Notes under the pieces: generated by a model
The model's database searches: none
The model's input: only the letters and a program-made list of their open reading frames with translations
What the model was told of the DNA's origin: nothing
Position numbers and translations under genes: made by a program
Assembly (NCBI RefSeq): GCF_016722965.1
Contig: NZ_JAEQNB010000006.1
Coordinates: 186,001 to 250,000 of the forward strand
Source: Tumebacillus amylolyticus
Lineage (GTDB): Bacteria > Bacillota > Bacilli > Tumebacillales > Tumebacillaceae
Direction of reading: 5' to 3'
Length of the DNA: 64,000 bases
Shown: one piece after another, positions 48,801 to 58,900 of the stretch
Position numbering within the stretch: position 1 is the first letter of the stretch
Layout of the letters: every line of letters starts with the position of its first letter

Positions 48801-51800
48801 GTTGATGGTATAGCTCCGGTCTCCCTGTTCGGAGAAGCCGTCCCCTGCGTACACGACGGTGACATCCTCCCCCCGCTGTTGCAATTCGGTTGCCAGTGCT
48901 GCTCCCAGTCCGCATGGGTCTGCGAAAATCAGCCAGCGCTCCCCTTCCTGCGGTTGAGTTACCGGGGTCAAAGTTGTGCTCCAACGCGGCGCGTAGAACC
49001 ACTCGTCGAGCTTGGCTTTTTTTCCGGATGACTTCGGTTGCGATGCCAATCGGGAGCCAAGATCGAACGGGTTGCCTTGCGGTTTGTACGAGACAGGTTC
49101 AAACGAGTAGGTCGGCATCGGGATGCGGCGACGCGTCTCGTTTTTGTAAAACTCTTGCCAATCCAGTTCTACCCCAAGCGTCCAGAGACGTGCGGTCTGG
49201 GTGAGCAAGTATTGGAGGTCTGACAGGTCTTGTTGCTGCGGTCGTATCGTGTTCAGCAGGCGCGCCGCCGCGTCGCCGGGCTCCAAGAAGCGCTGTACCA
49301 TGACGCTGAGATCTCGACCGGGTCCGATCTCTACGAACAGGCAGGCCGGGTCCTTTTTCAACTCTTGAATCCCGTCAGCAAAACGCACAGTCTCGCGCAT
49401 GTGGCGCACCCAGTAGTTCGGGTCTGTGACTTGTTCCGCTGTTACCCACGTTCCGGTGATGCAGGAGATGTACGGAATCGACGGCGCTTGCAACGCAATG
49501 CGTTGTACGTGCGTCGCAAATTCCTCCAAGATCGGGTCCAAGAGGTGGGAATGGGCAGCTCCCTCGATGGTGACGCGCATGCACATCAACCGTTTCGAGC
49601 GCAGAATTGCTTCAAACCCTGCGATGGCTTCGTCCGAACCCGCGATGATGCAAGAGGGTCCGTTGACGATGGAAAGCGACAATTGCGCTCCACTCTCCTG
49701 GAGATAGGTGTCCATCAGTTCGCGAATCTCTATCTCTCCAAGCGGTACGGAAAGCATCGCGCCGGCGGGCAAGGAACTCATGAGACGACCGCGTGTCACG
49801 ATCAGATGCAGAGCGTCTTCGAGGGTGAACACGTCCGCTAAACAAGCTGCGACGTACTCCCCGAAGGAATAACCGATCAGCGCGGACGGTTGCACGCCCC
49901 ACTGCATGAGCAAGTTCGCCAACGCATACTCGAACGAGAGGATCAGCGGCTGGCAGGCTTCCATCTTCGCAAGCTTCTGTTTGGCCTCTTCCATTTGGTC
50001 GTCCGACGGATAGAGGATCTCTTTCATATCAAAGCCAACCAATCCGCGCAGAATCGTGAAGCACTCGTCCATCACTTGGCGGAACACCGGCTCGTTCTCG
50101 TAGAGATCACGGCCCATATTGACGTATTGCGAGCCATTTCCAGCGAAAAGGAAGACCGTTTTCGGTTGGCCGCCCACAGCATGCCACGAATAGACATGAC
50201 GGCTCTCCGGATTCGTCAGCTTCTCAACCGCTTCTGCTGCTGTGGAGGCTAACAATGCGCGACGGTGCTTAAACGCTCGTCGGCCCGCTTGCAACGTATA
50301 AGCGGCATCTGCGAGATTGACGTCGGGATGCTGGAGCAAATGAGTCGCGAGGTTCGCGGTCATCCGCTCCAAGGCGGCCGGGCTCTTCGCAGAGAGCATC
50401 AACATCTGGTGCGGACGGCTCTCGGATGTCGGAACCATCTGCGGCGCCTCTTCCAAAACGATGTGTGCGTTGGTTCCCCCGATCCCAAACGAGCTGACTC
50501 CTGCTCGTCGCAGACCCTCGACTCGCTTCCATTCCCGCAGTTCGGTGTTGACAAAAAACGGGCTGTTCTCGAAGTCGATCGACTTGTTCGGCTCTGTAAA
50601 GTTCAAGCTCGGCGGAATCTGTTCATGTTGCATCGACAAGACGGTTTTGATCAGACCTGCCACACCGGAAGCCGCATTCAAGTGACCGATGTTGGATTTG
50701 ACGGAGCCGATGGGCACAGTTTGTTTTTTCTCAGGGTCAAAGACTTGACGAAGTGCTTTGATCTCGATGGTGTCTCCCAACTTCGTCGCCGTGCCATGCG
50801 TTTCGATATAGGAGACGCTGTCCGGGCTGATACCCGCAGCCTGTTGGGCCATCCGGATCACTTCGGTCTGTCCGTCGACGCTCGGAGCTGTGTAGCCGAT
50901 CTTGCGGTTGCCGTCGTTGTTGATCGCGCTTCCCTTAATTACTGCGTGGATGGTGTCTCCATCGGCCAGCGCGTCGTCCAGTCGCTTCAACACCACGATC
51001 CCCACTCCGTCGCCAAACAGCATCCCGTTTGCTTTCTCGTCAAATGACTTGCAATGCCCGTCTGCCGAGAACAGCATGCCTTCTTGGTAGATGTAGCCCG
51101 CTTTGTCGGGGAGGGAGAGCGTAATGCCGCCTGCAAGCGCCAGATCGCAATGACCGTTTAGCAGGGCTTGGCTCGCACTGTGGATGGCAACCAGCGAGGT
51201 CGAGCAGCCGGTGAAGACGTTGGCGCTCGGGCCCTTGAGATTGAATTTGTACGAAACCTGCGTCGTCAGCGAGTCTTTGTCGTTGAGCAACGAGATCAGG
51301 AACTGCCCCGCCGGTTCACTCGATTCCGACAAAGTCGAGAGCACTTGCCAATACAAGTTCGGAGAGGCTCCACCGTAAACCCCCACCAAGCCCGGATACG
51401 CTTCCCCGTCATAGCCCGCATGTTCAAGCGCCGTCCACGCACATTCATGGAACACGCGCAATTGCGGGTCCATCAGCGACGCATCGCGCGGTGTGTAGTC
51501 AAAAAACGCGGCGTCAAAGAGATCGGTTCCTTCCAAATATCCTTTCGCTTTCACATAATTCGGGTTCTTGACATCCCCCTCCGGGACCCCCGCTTCCAAC
51601 AGTTCCTCATCGGTGAAAAAGCGGATCGATTCGATCCCGGCCGTCAAGTTTTCCCAGTAGGCTTCGATGTCTTGAGCCCCCGGGAAGCGTCCCGCCATGC
51701 CGATGATGGCGATATCCCCCGTTACAGAGCCAATCGACCGCTGTCGTTCGAGTGCAGGGACGATCTCCTGAGGTTGGCCGCCGCTCAAGTGCCCGGCAAG

Positions 51801-54800
51801 CGAACGGATCGACGGGTATGCAAACATCGCGTCAATCGGAACATGCTTTTCGAGACGCTTGACGAGTTTGGCGTGAATTTGGATGATGTCAAGCGAGGTT
51901 GCCCCGAGGTCGAAGAAATTGTCATTGACATCGACGGAGCTCACCCGATAAAAGTCCTTCCAGATTTCGAGAATCATCGCTTCCTGCTCAGCTTGTGGCG
52001 TGCCATAGAGCGTTGCTTGTGGCTGTTTACGCCCACGGGCGGCAGCGGTGCTCTCCGCCTTGGAATTGCGGCGTTCGCCACGGGATTCCAACGTAACCCA
52101 CTGCTCGTAGCGCGCGTTCATATCTCCCGACGAAATGATGACACGGGGCAAATTCGACGTCGCGAGCACGCATTGGAAGGTTTTGATCCCCTCTTCTGTC
52201 GTCATCTCCAGAACTTCGAGGGTTTCGCCGAGCATCGGTTTTTCAAACGCTTGACCTGTGTACTGCCAATCGCCCCAGTTGATGCTCATCCAGCGGTTGT
52301 TCGTTCGTCGGCTCAGTTTGTCTGCCATGCCGTCGAGGTACAAATTCGCCCCCGCATACGCGACGAAGCCCAGACCGCCAAGGATTGGGGAAAGTGAAGA
52401 GACGAAGAAACAGAAGTCCAACTCGCGGTCGATCAGCAGTTTCTCCAATACCCGCATCCCTTGCAACTTCGGACGAAACTGTTCTTCACATTCCTCCTTG
52501 GTGATCGCCGCCATGACGCATTGTGCGGATCGAACGCGCAAGACTCCCGCCGCGTGTACAACGCCGTGCAGCGGCCCGAAGGTTGCTTGGGCTGTTTCAA
52601 TCGCATGTTGCATCTGCTGTTCGTCTGCAACATCGGCTCCAAGCACCAGTACCTCGGCACCCAATTGTTCCAATTTTTGAACAGAACGGATGCGAGAGGC
52701 GAGTGAGTCTCCTTCGTCGTGGGTGTTCAGGTACGACTCCCATTCCGAGCGCGGCGGAAGACCGGTTCGACCGATCAGAACTAATTTCGCCTGCACCGAG
52801 CGAGCGAGATAGTCGGCCAGCTTCAACCCGACACCGCCTAAGCCTCCCGTGATCAGGTAGACGCCACGCTCTCGCAAGCGAGGTGCCGCCTCGTTTGGTG
52901 CGAGGTTCAGCCCTTCCGTGATCTGATGGGCCGGCAGTTGGCGGAACGTGCTGATCAAACGATCCTTGCCACGGTAGGCAACCACCGTATCGGTGATTTC
53001 GCACTGAAGTTCCGCGATGAGATGAGCAACCGTCGAATCCAATTCGTTCAGTTCCACATCCACGCTGCGACAACGGATGTTTGGATATTCCTGAGGAAGT
53101 ACTTTCACCGGCGCGAGCAGGGTTTGCTTCTCCGGAGAGATCTGCTCCTCCCCTGTGACATTTTGCATCTGGTTGGTGACGACGGTGATGTCCAACGCGT
53201 GAATCAGGTGGTTCGCGCTGATCGCCTTCGCCAGATGCAGCAAGCTGTAGAAGCCGCTGTCGAGGAACGCCAACTCCTCGTCTTCAGGAGAAACGTTCCA
53301 CAGATGGACGATCTGGTCAGGTACGTGTCCTTTCACTTTCAACGAACGAAGTAAAACATCGTACTCCTCCGCCACCAAAGCGTTCACCGTGTAGGAATCG
53401 GCGCTGTGTTGGAGGAATGACGAGCCGTTTCGTACGAGGATGCCTCTATGACCGAGGGCTTGCAAGCGAGCCTGCAAAGCCTCCCCGATTCCTGCATCGT
53501 CGGCGAGCAACAGCCAGGTCTGCGGATCGGATGTGACGGTTTGCGTTAACGGCTTCGGCTCCCAGACCGGCTCGTAGAACCAATCCGCGAGATTCGGGAG
53601 TTTGTCCAGCACGCCAGAACGCTTTTTCTCTGTCTCCCGCGTTTCCGGGTCCAACCAGTAGCGCTGTTTCTCAAACGGGTACGTGGGGAGCGGGATACGC
53701 AGACGGCGCTCCTCTTGGTAGAGTTGTGACCAGTCAACCGATACCCCCTGTTCCCAAAGAGTTCCAAGCGCCTGTAACGGACTCGCCCCGAGTTGAACGA
53801 GTGTCGCCGCTCCTGCACGGAATTGGCTGTCTTGCATCGAGAGCACCACGCCGTCTGCGCGGGAGAGCATGTCGTGCAAAACCTCTTCTTGACGCAGGTT
53901 CATCCCTGCCTGTTCGACCCAATAGAGCGGATCGGTAGCTTGAAGGTCCGTGATCCATGTGCCCGTGACGCTTGAAAGGAACGGCACTTGCGGTTGTTCG
54001 AACAGCACGCGACGTACACGGCGTTCGAAGTCTGCCTCCTGACGTCCTGTGACGAGGGCAAACGCGTCCTCAAGCGTACAAACCCCCGCCGCCGCGGCCG
54101 CAGCATATTCGGCGATGCCAAACCCGATGAGCCCGGCGGGCTCCAGCCCTTCTGCAAGACGGTTGGAGAGCGCGAATCCGATCGCAACCAGCAAGAGATC
54201 TGCTGTGACCGACGAGCACTCCCCCGAGAGCAACGCTTCTTGCAACGGTGCTTGGGAAAAATGAGCCGCGATCTCCAGCACCTGCTCCAAAGCCTCACGG
54301 AACTCCGCATCTTGAGACGCGATCTCCACCGCGAGACGCATCGCCTGTTGCGGATGGTCCGGCAAGAGAAACAGCACATCGCGACTGTCTTGTTTGACAG
54401 TCGTGAAGTTACGGACGTCGCGCAATTGCTCCTGTGCGTCCCTCACGTCTTGAACCATAAGCATTTTGCGCACGGCGAAGTTGCGGCGTCCCACTTGCAA
54501 GGTGTACGCGACGTCCGCCAATTCCACGTGGGGGTGGTTCTCCAGATGCAACGCCAAGTTCTCTGCCGCTTGCACGAGTGCTGTTTCACTGCGGGCTGAC
54601 AACACGAGCAGATGGGAGTTCCGTGTAGAGAGGTCGCTTTTTCCCTCTGGCGCTTCTTCCAAGACCACGTGTACGTTCGTGCCCCCAAAGCCAAATGCAC
54701 TCACCCCCGCCCGACGGGGATAAAGGCCGTTGGTCTCCCAATCCGTCAATTCACGGCTCAGGTAAAAGGGGCTGTCCACCACATCGATTTTCGGATTCGG

Positions 54801-55967
54801 TCGTTGGATGTGGAGCGTCGGCGGGATGGCTTTGTTTTGGAGCGAGAGGATGGTTTTGATAAAGCCCGTCACGCCGGCTGCCGTATCGAGATGGCCGACG
54901 TTGCTCTTCACAGAGCCGATGGCGCAAAAGCCTTTTTCTTCTGTTTCAGAAAAAGCCCGCTTGAGCGCTTCGAACTCAATCGTATCCCCCAGCGGCGTGG
55001 CGGTTCCGTGTGTTTCAATGTACGCGATGCTCTCCGGCTCCACTTCTGCGAAGGAGTGGGCCGCTTGAATCACATCCGCTTGACCTTCGACACTTGGCGC
55101 GGTGTAGCCGACTTTTCGTCCTCCATCGTTGTTCGCCGCTGTGCCCTTGATCACCGCGTGAATGGTATCGCCATCCGCCAACGCATCTTCCAAGCGCTTG
55201 AGCACGACGATGCCTACGCCGTCGCTAAACACCGCCCCTTGGGCATCTGCGTCAAACGCGCGAACATGTCCGTCGGGAGAAGAGGTCATGCCCGGTTCGT
55301 AGAGATAGCCTTTTTTCTTCGGATACGAAACCGACACACCGCCTGCCACCGCCATGTTGCAATCGCCGACCAATAGAGAGCGGCACGCGAGGTGGATGCC
55401 GAGCAAGGAGGTGGAGCAGGCCGTGTACAGCGTAAACGACGGCCCTTTTAATCCGAGTTTGTAGGAGGTGAGCGTCGAGATCGCGTCTTTGTAACACAGC
55501 GTCCCCGCTTCCGAGAATTCGGCAGCGCTCGTGCTCTTCATCAGCGGGCTCTGCTCCATCCAATGGAAGTTCGTCGCCGCGCCGACGTAGAGCCCGATCA
55601 GCCCGTTGTACGCCTGCGGGTCATACCCGGCCATCTCCAACGCTTCCCACGTGGTTTCTTGCAAGATTCGTATTTGCGGATCGGTGATCTCCGCTTCGCG
55701 GGGTGAGTAGGAGAAAAACGGAGCGTCAAAATATTCCACGTCCTCGACGATCCCTTTGGCTTTTACGTAATTCGAACGCTTGATCAGTTCGGGGGCGACC
55801 CCCGCCTCGATCAGTTCTTCGTCACTAAACCGGGAGATCGAATCCACACCCTGCTTCAAGTTCTCCCAGAACCCTTCGAGGGTGTTTGCTCCAGGGAACT
55901 TTCCGCTCATCCCGATGACCGCGATTTCCAACCCTGTTCGGCGCTGTTCCTCTGTTTCATTCGTCAC
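45885..55967 (-). CDS. PKS-NRPS: KS-AT*-KR-ACP-KS-AT-KR-PCP-C
   Basis: About 3360 residues. Module 1: KS (TACSTS, ETHGTATPLG, NVGHLD), a degenerate AT in which the GHSxGE motif is GFGIAE (near residue 612, so no catalytic Ser) and the N-terminal GQGSQ motif is lost, an active-looking KR ([10 protein letters not shown]; Ser, Tyr, Asn in FVSS ... AYAGAN) and ACP (DLGATSLDI). Module 2: KS (TGCSTS), intact AT (GYSFGEY), KR (LITGGTGGIG; AYAASN) and a carrier LGGDSLKAI, then a complete C domain (DLHHIVTDG) at the C-terminus. GTG 55967 lies 8 nt after GGAG; GTG 55976 is an alternative. It should extend the chain by two reduced units and pass it to the next NRPS. Confidence 0.95.
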   Translation of the reverse strand: MTNETEEQRRTGLEIAVIGMSGKFPGANTLEGFWENLKQGVDSISRFSDEELIEAGVAPELIKRSNYVKAKGIVEDVEYFDAPFFSYSPREAEITDPQIRILQETTWEALEMAGYDPQAYNGLIGLYVGAATNFHWMEQSPLMKSTSAAEFSEAGTLCYKDAISTLTSYKLGLKGPSFTLYTACSTSLLGIHLACRSLLVGDCNMAVAGGVSVSYPKKKGYLYEPGMTSSPDGHVRAFDADAQGAVFSDGVGIVVLKRLEDALADGDTIHAVIKGTAANNDGGRKVGYTAPSVEGQADVIQAAHSFAEVEPESIAYIETHGTATPLGDTIEFEALKRAFSETEEKGFCAIGSVKSNVGHLDTAAGVTGFIKTILSLQNKAIPPTLHIQRPNPKIDVVDSPFYLSRELTDWETNGLYPRRAGVSAFGFGGTNVHVVLEEAPEGKSDLSTRNSHLLVLSARSETALVQAAENLALHLENHPHVELADVAYTLQVGRRNFAVRKMLMVQDVRDAQEQLRDVRNFTTVKQDSRDVLFLLPDHPQQAMRLAVEIASQDAEFREALEQVLEIAAHFSQAPLQEALLSGECSSVTADLLLVAIGFALSNRLAEGLEPAGLIGFGIAEYAAAAAAGVCTLEDAFALVTGRQEADFERRVRRVLFEQPQVPFLSSVTGTWITDLQATDPLYWVEQAGMNLRQEEVLHDMLSRADGVVLSMQDSQFRAGAATLVQLGASPLQALGTLWEQGVSVDWSQLYQEERRLRIPLPTYPFEKQRYWLDPETRETEKKRSGVLDKLPNLADWFYEPVWEPKPLTQTVTSDPQTWLLLADDAGIGEALQARLQALGHRGILVRNGSSFLQHSADSYTVNALVAEEYDVLLRSLKVKGHVPDQIVHLWNVSPEDEELAFLDSGFYSLLHLAKAISANHLIHALDITVVTNQMQNVTGEEQISPEKQTLLAPVKVLPQEYPNIRCRSVDVELNELDSTVAHLIAELQCEITDTVVAYRGKDRLISTFRQLPAHQITEGLNLAPNEAAPRLRERGVYLITGGLGGVGLKLADYLARSVQAKLVLIGRTGLPPRSEWESYLNTHDEGDSLASRIRSVQKLEQLGAEVLVLGADVADEQQMQHAIETAQATFGPLHGVVHAAGVLRVRSAQCVMAAITKEECEEQFRPKLQGMRVLEKLLIDRELDFCFFVSSLSPILGGLGFVAYAGANLYLDGMADKLSRRTNNRWMSINWGDWQYTGQAFEKPMLGETLEVLEMTTEEGIKTFQCVLATSNLPRVIISSGDMNARYEQWVTLESRGERRNSKAESTAAARGRKQPQATLYGTPQAEQEAMILEIWKDFYRVSSVDVNDNFFDLGATSLDIIQIHAKLVKRLEKHVPIDAMFAYPSIRSLAGHLSGGQPQEIVPALERQRSIGSVTGDIAIIGMAGRFPGAQDIEAYWENLTAGIESIRFFTDEELLEAGVPEGDVKNPNYVKAKGYLEGTDLFDAAFFDYTPRDASLMDPQLRVFHECAWTALEHAGYDGEAYPGLVGVYGGASPNLYWQVLSTLSESSEPAGQFLISLLNDKDSLTTQVSYKFNLKGPSANVFTGCSTSLVAIHSASQALLNGHCDLALAGGITLSLPDKAGYIYQEGMLFSADGHCKSFDEKANGMLFGDGVGIVVLKRLDDALADGDTIHAVIKGSAINNDGNRKIGYTAPSVDGQTEVIRMAQQAAGISPDSVSYIETHGTATKLGDTIEIKALRQVFDPEKKQTVPIGSVKSNIGHLNAASGVAGLIKTVLSMQHEQIPPSLNFTEPNKSIDFENSPFFVNTELREWKRVEGLRRAGVSSFGIGGTNAHIVLEEAPQMVPTSESRPHQMLMLSAKSPAALERMTANLATHLLQHPDVNLADAAYTLQAGRRAFKHRRALLASTAAEAVEKLTNPESRHVYSWHAVGGQPKTVFLFAGNGSQYVNMGRDLYENEPVFRQVMDECFTILRGLVGFDMKEILYPSDDQMEEAKQKLAKMEACQPLILSFEYALANLLMQWGVQPSALIGYSFGEYVAACLADVFTLEDALHLIVTRGRLMSSLPAGAMLSVPLGEIEIRELMDTYLQESGAQLSLSIVNGPSCIIAGSDEAIAGFEAILRSKRLMCMRVTIEGAAHSHLLDPILEEFATHVQRIALQAPSIPYISCITGTWVTAEQVTDPNYWVRHMRETVRFADGIQELKKDPACLFVEIGPGRDLSVMVQRFLEPGDAAARLLNTIRPQQQDLSDLQYLLTQTARLWTLGVELDWQEFYKNETRRRIPMPTYSFEPVSYKPQGNPFDLGSRLASQPKSSGKKAKLDEWFYAPRWSTTLTPVTQPQEGERWLIFADPCGLGAALATELQQRGEDVTVVYAGDGFSEQGDRSYTINPRESNDYRLLLQKAGLPTRILHLFSVTEAARDFTPEFAARMQEIGFYSLFSLAQALSGLQVGGEIAIRVITNGVQRVTGDETLIPEKATTLGASLVLPQEYSYLTCSNIDVLLPRAGSRQEKRLLEHLIEEARANTSDKTIAYRGLTRFVQSYAPISLQRPEPAELPLKQGGVYLITGGTGGIGRILAEHLAQNFQAKLVLTSRRGLPENDPWIEKLESLGANVSVMAADVADRVRMAEVIADTEARFGPLNGVIHGAGVIGGDTFNLIKELTPADCEAHFQPKMYGLLAMEDVLRGKPLDFCLLMSSISAVLGGLGYIAYAASNLYMDAFVANHNLEADVPWISVNWSDWKYWEDGEKESQIGASVHELSMSPEEGVDAFHRALAWQQGDVLVHSPGDLQARIDQWVNLQSLRAEEDDQQEDLSTYHARPMLLNDYLSPRNEREEKLARIWQRIFRVEQIGVRDEFLELGGDSLKAITVVSRIHKEFNVEVPVGELFNLSNIEKLSAYIAEADSSEYDAIPTAPHKPYYELSSAQKRFYILHRLNPESTAYNDTSVVLLQGKVDKTRLEDSFRRLVAHHEIFRTTLEMVGDEPKQKIHANVELTVEHFDATQEETLELITNFVRPFDFAVPPYLRIALIRLAAEEHVLVIDLHHIVTDGVSYDIFVRDFLTLYSGEELAPLRIQYKDYTEWQNSDQEREAVSRHEAYWLERFQGEIPVLELPTDFPRPQTPDAVGRTLTFTLDASLTAKIREIAAREETTLYTVLLAAYTVLLSKYSGQDDIVIGSPITGRPHVDLQNIIGVFVNMLAMRNRPQAHKSFREFLNEVRVDSLSAYDHQKYQYETLVQTLGLQGNLSRNPLFDVAFVQQHMDTEALEVDGLRVTPYDYDHKRAQFDLLLRAVETPDSIELTMEYAAALFKRETVEKMCERFREVLERVTNDVNLSLGNLHFQHDLQELQAVALPDDLGDFEF

Positions 55968-55986
55968 GCGTTTCACTCCGATCTAT

Positions 55987-58900
55987 TCACTGGCGTTTCC
56001 CAAGTCTCGACAGCGTGTTTTTCATAACCGATTTCGATTTGTTCAGCTCTGCTTTGCGTTGCTCTTCTTGTCCGGTATCACGACGGCTGAGGTGCTTAGC
56101 CAGCGCGTGAATCGAGGAATGCTCATACAGCGCGACGATGGGCAGTTCTCGCTTGAACAGCTCTTTCAACTTGGCGTTTGCGCGCACGAGATCGAGCGAA
56201 CTCAACCCCAGATCGAAAAAGTTGTCGTGGACCCCCACCTGTCCCAGTGCGAACAAGTTCTGCCACAACTCGCACAGTTGTTTCTCGATCTCGTTGGACG
56301 GTGCGATGTACGCGGTCAAACTCTCGGCACGCACTTGTTGCGGCTTGCTCTGGCTCCCTTGCTCCAACAGATCGGTAAAATGAGACGCCCCACGCTCCAA
56401 CTTCCAGAGCAGGTTTTGAGGGGATGCCACCACTTGCGGGTGCGAGTGACGCAGAATCCGGCGAAACACCTCCACCCCTTCTGCTGCGGTCAGCCCGTCA
56501 TGCAAGATCGTCTCGACGTCGGTGTTCAATTGCTTCGCCCAGGTCTCGGCCGATTGCAACGACATCCCGACTTCCTGCCAATCCGGCCAGTTGATCGCGA
56601 CGGTGAACACTCCGTCACGGGCGTTCCTGTACCACGCAAACGCGTCTAGAAACTCGTTCGCAGCGTTGTACCCGCTCTGCCCAAACTTCTGGTGATAGGC
56701 CACGTTGCCAATCGAGGAGCAGAGCACGAAGAAATCGAGCGACTTCCCTTGCAAAAGAGAATCCAACACCAGCGTGCCCGCTATTTTTGGGGCGAGGATG
56801 GCGTCGTTTTGTTCTTTGGTGCGGTTCATGAGAATCCCAAGATAGTCGGCGACCCCTGCCGCATGCACCACGCCATCGAGGCGGCCAAATTTGTGTTCGG
56901 CCTCAAGCACGACTCTGCGCATCTCGTCAAGATTTGCGACATCCGCTTGCATCACCAACACTTCTGCTCCTGCCGCTTCCATCTCGCGCAAACTGCGTCC
57001 GATGAGGCTGTCGGGGTCGGGCTTGCCGGAACGACCTGTCAACACCAGTTTTGCGTGCTTCACGGTGGAAGCGAAGTTTTGCGCGATGGCGAACCCGATC
57101 CCGCCTAACCCCCCGGTGATCAAGTACACGCCGCCGTCGCGCAGTCGTTCGACCGACGCGCCGTTTTTTTCAAAGCGTGATGGTTTGACGGTCTTCACCC
57201 AGCGATGGCGGCCTCGATACGCGACGACGAGGTCTTGAGCGTCGCTCAAGCACTCCTGCAACACCTGCTCACAGAACGGGAACACCGCTTGCACTTCGAC
57301 ATCCAGTGCGCGACAGGTGATATTTTGAAATTCCAATCCGCAGATCTTCGTGAAGCCGAGGATCGTCGCTTGTTCAGGGCGCAGGTTTTCCGCCCCCGTC
57401 ACTTCCTGCATGGAGTCGGTCAACACATAGAGGTGCAAGTTTCCCTCGTATTCGCGTTGACCGAGCGCCTGTGCGGTATACAGCAAGCTGTAATAGCCCT
57501 CGTCCAACACTTGTTCCACGCTCTCCAGCGTCAGTTCGTGCGGATCGGACTCCTGCAGGCTCCACGCGTGTATGATCTTGCGCGGGGTCAGCCCTCGCCG
57601 TGCTAGGTCTGCAAGCAACGCTTCGTAATCGGCTTTTTCACGCGGGTGGATCGTATAGGTGCTTTCGTTCACGCGAGCAAACCATTCGTCTGCCCGTACG
57701 GTCAACACGCGGGAAAACTTTTCTTGCAATCGTGCAACAAGCGGTTCCACACAGCCGTTTCGATCTGTGAAGACCAACCAGACATCTTCGTCCTTCCAAG
57801 CTGCCACCTCTTCGTTCTCCGTAAGCGGTATGCGCTCCCACGACGGGAGATAGAACCAATCGGCGATGTCCGACTGCTTGCCGGTGAACACGTTCTCCAC
57901 CCGCGAGCGAGGGGTCGTCGGATTGGCACCAAAACGGCGGCGTTCAAACGCATACGTCGGCAAGGGTACCAGACGACGTTTTTCGTTACCATAAAATGCT
58001 TTCCAGTCAACTCGCGCCCCCATCGTCCAGAGACGGCCGATCTGTTTGTACAAGTGCGCGCTGTCGTCGGTCTGCTCCACCGGATGGCGTGTCAGATACA
58101 CCGCCGCCTGCTGAGTCTGCCGTGCCGGATGACGCAAGACAAACGTCGACAAGACACGTCCCGGCCCAATTTCTACAAACAGCGAGTCTTCTGTTTGGCA
58201 CAACTCCTCCACGCTCTGCGAAAAAGCCACCGTGCTCCGCAGGTGTCTACACCAATACGCCGGCGATGTCGCTTGTTCCGCTGTGATTTGCGTACCTGTC
58301 ACATTGGAGTGATAAGGAAGTTGTGGCGCCGACAGGGCGACAGACGCAACTTCTCGTTCGAACACGTCGAGAATCGGGTCCATCATCGGCGAATGGAACG
58401 CATGCGACGTGTGCAAGAAGGTAGTCTTCACGCCCCGTTCCTGCAAGAGCCCGTCCAACTTCTCCACCGCATGACTCGGCCCGGAAACCACGACCAAATC
58501 CGGCGCATTCACCGCCGCCACCGCCAACTCTTCGGTCAAGAGGACCTCAACGTCCGCTCGCGGGAGGTTGACGCTGAGCATCGAGCCGCTCGGCAGTTCT
58601 TGCATGAGTTGACCGCGAATCGTCACGAGGCGCAACGCGTCTTCATAGCTAATGACCCGAGCCAGGCAAGCCGCGACATACTCCCCGATGCTGTGCCCGA
58701 TCATCTGCTCGGGTTGTATGCCCCAGGACATCAAGAGAGTTGCCATCGCATACTCGACGACAAACAACAACGGTTGCGCGAGTGCGGTCTGGTTTATGCG
58801 TTGCGTTGCCTCTTCGATACTTTCCGAAGTCGCAGGGTACAACACGTCGAGCACGTCGAATCCAAGGAGCGGACGAAGAATCTCACGTCCACGGTTCACC

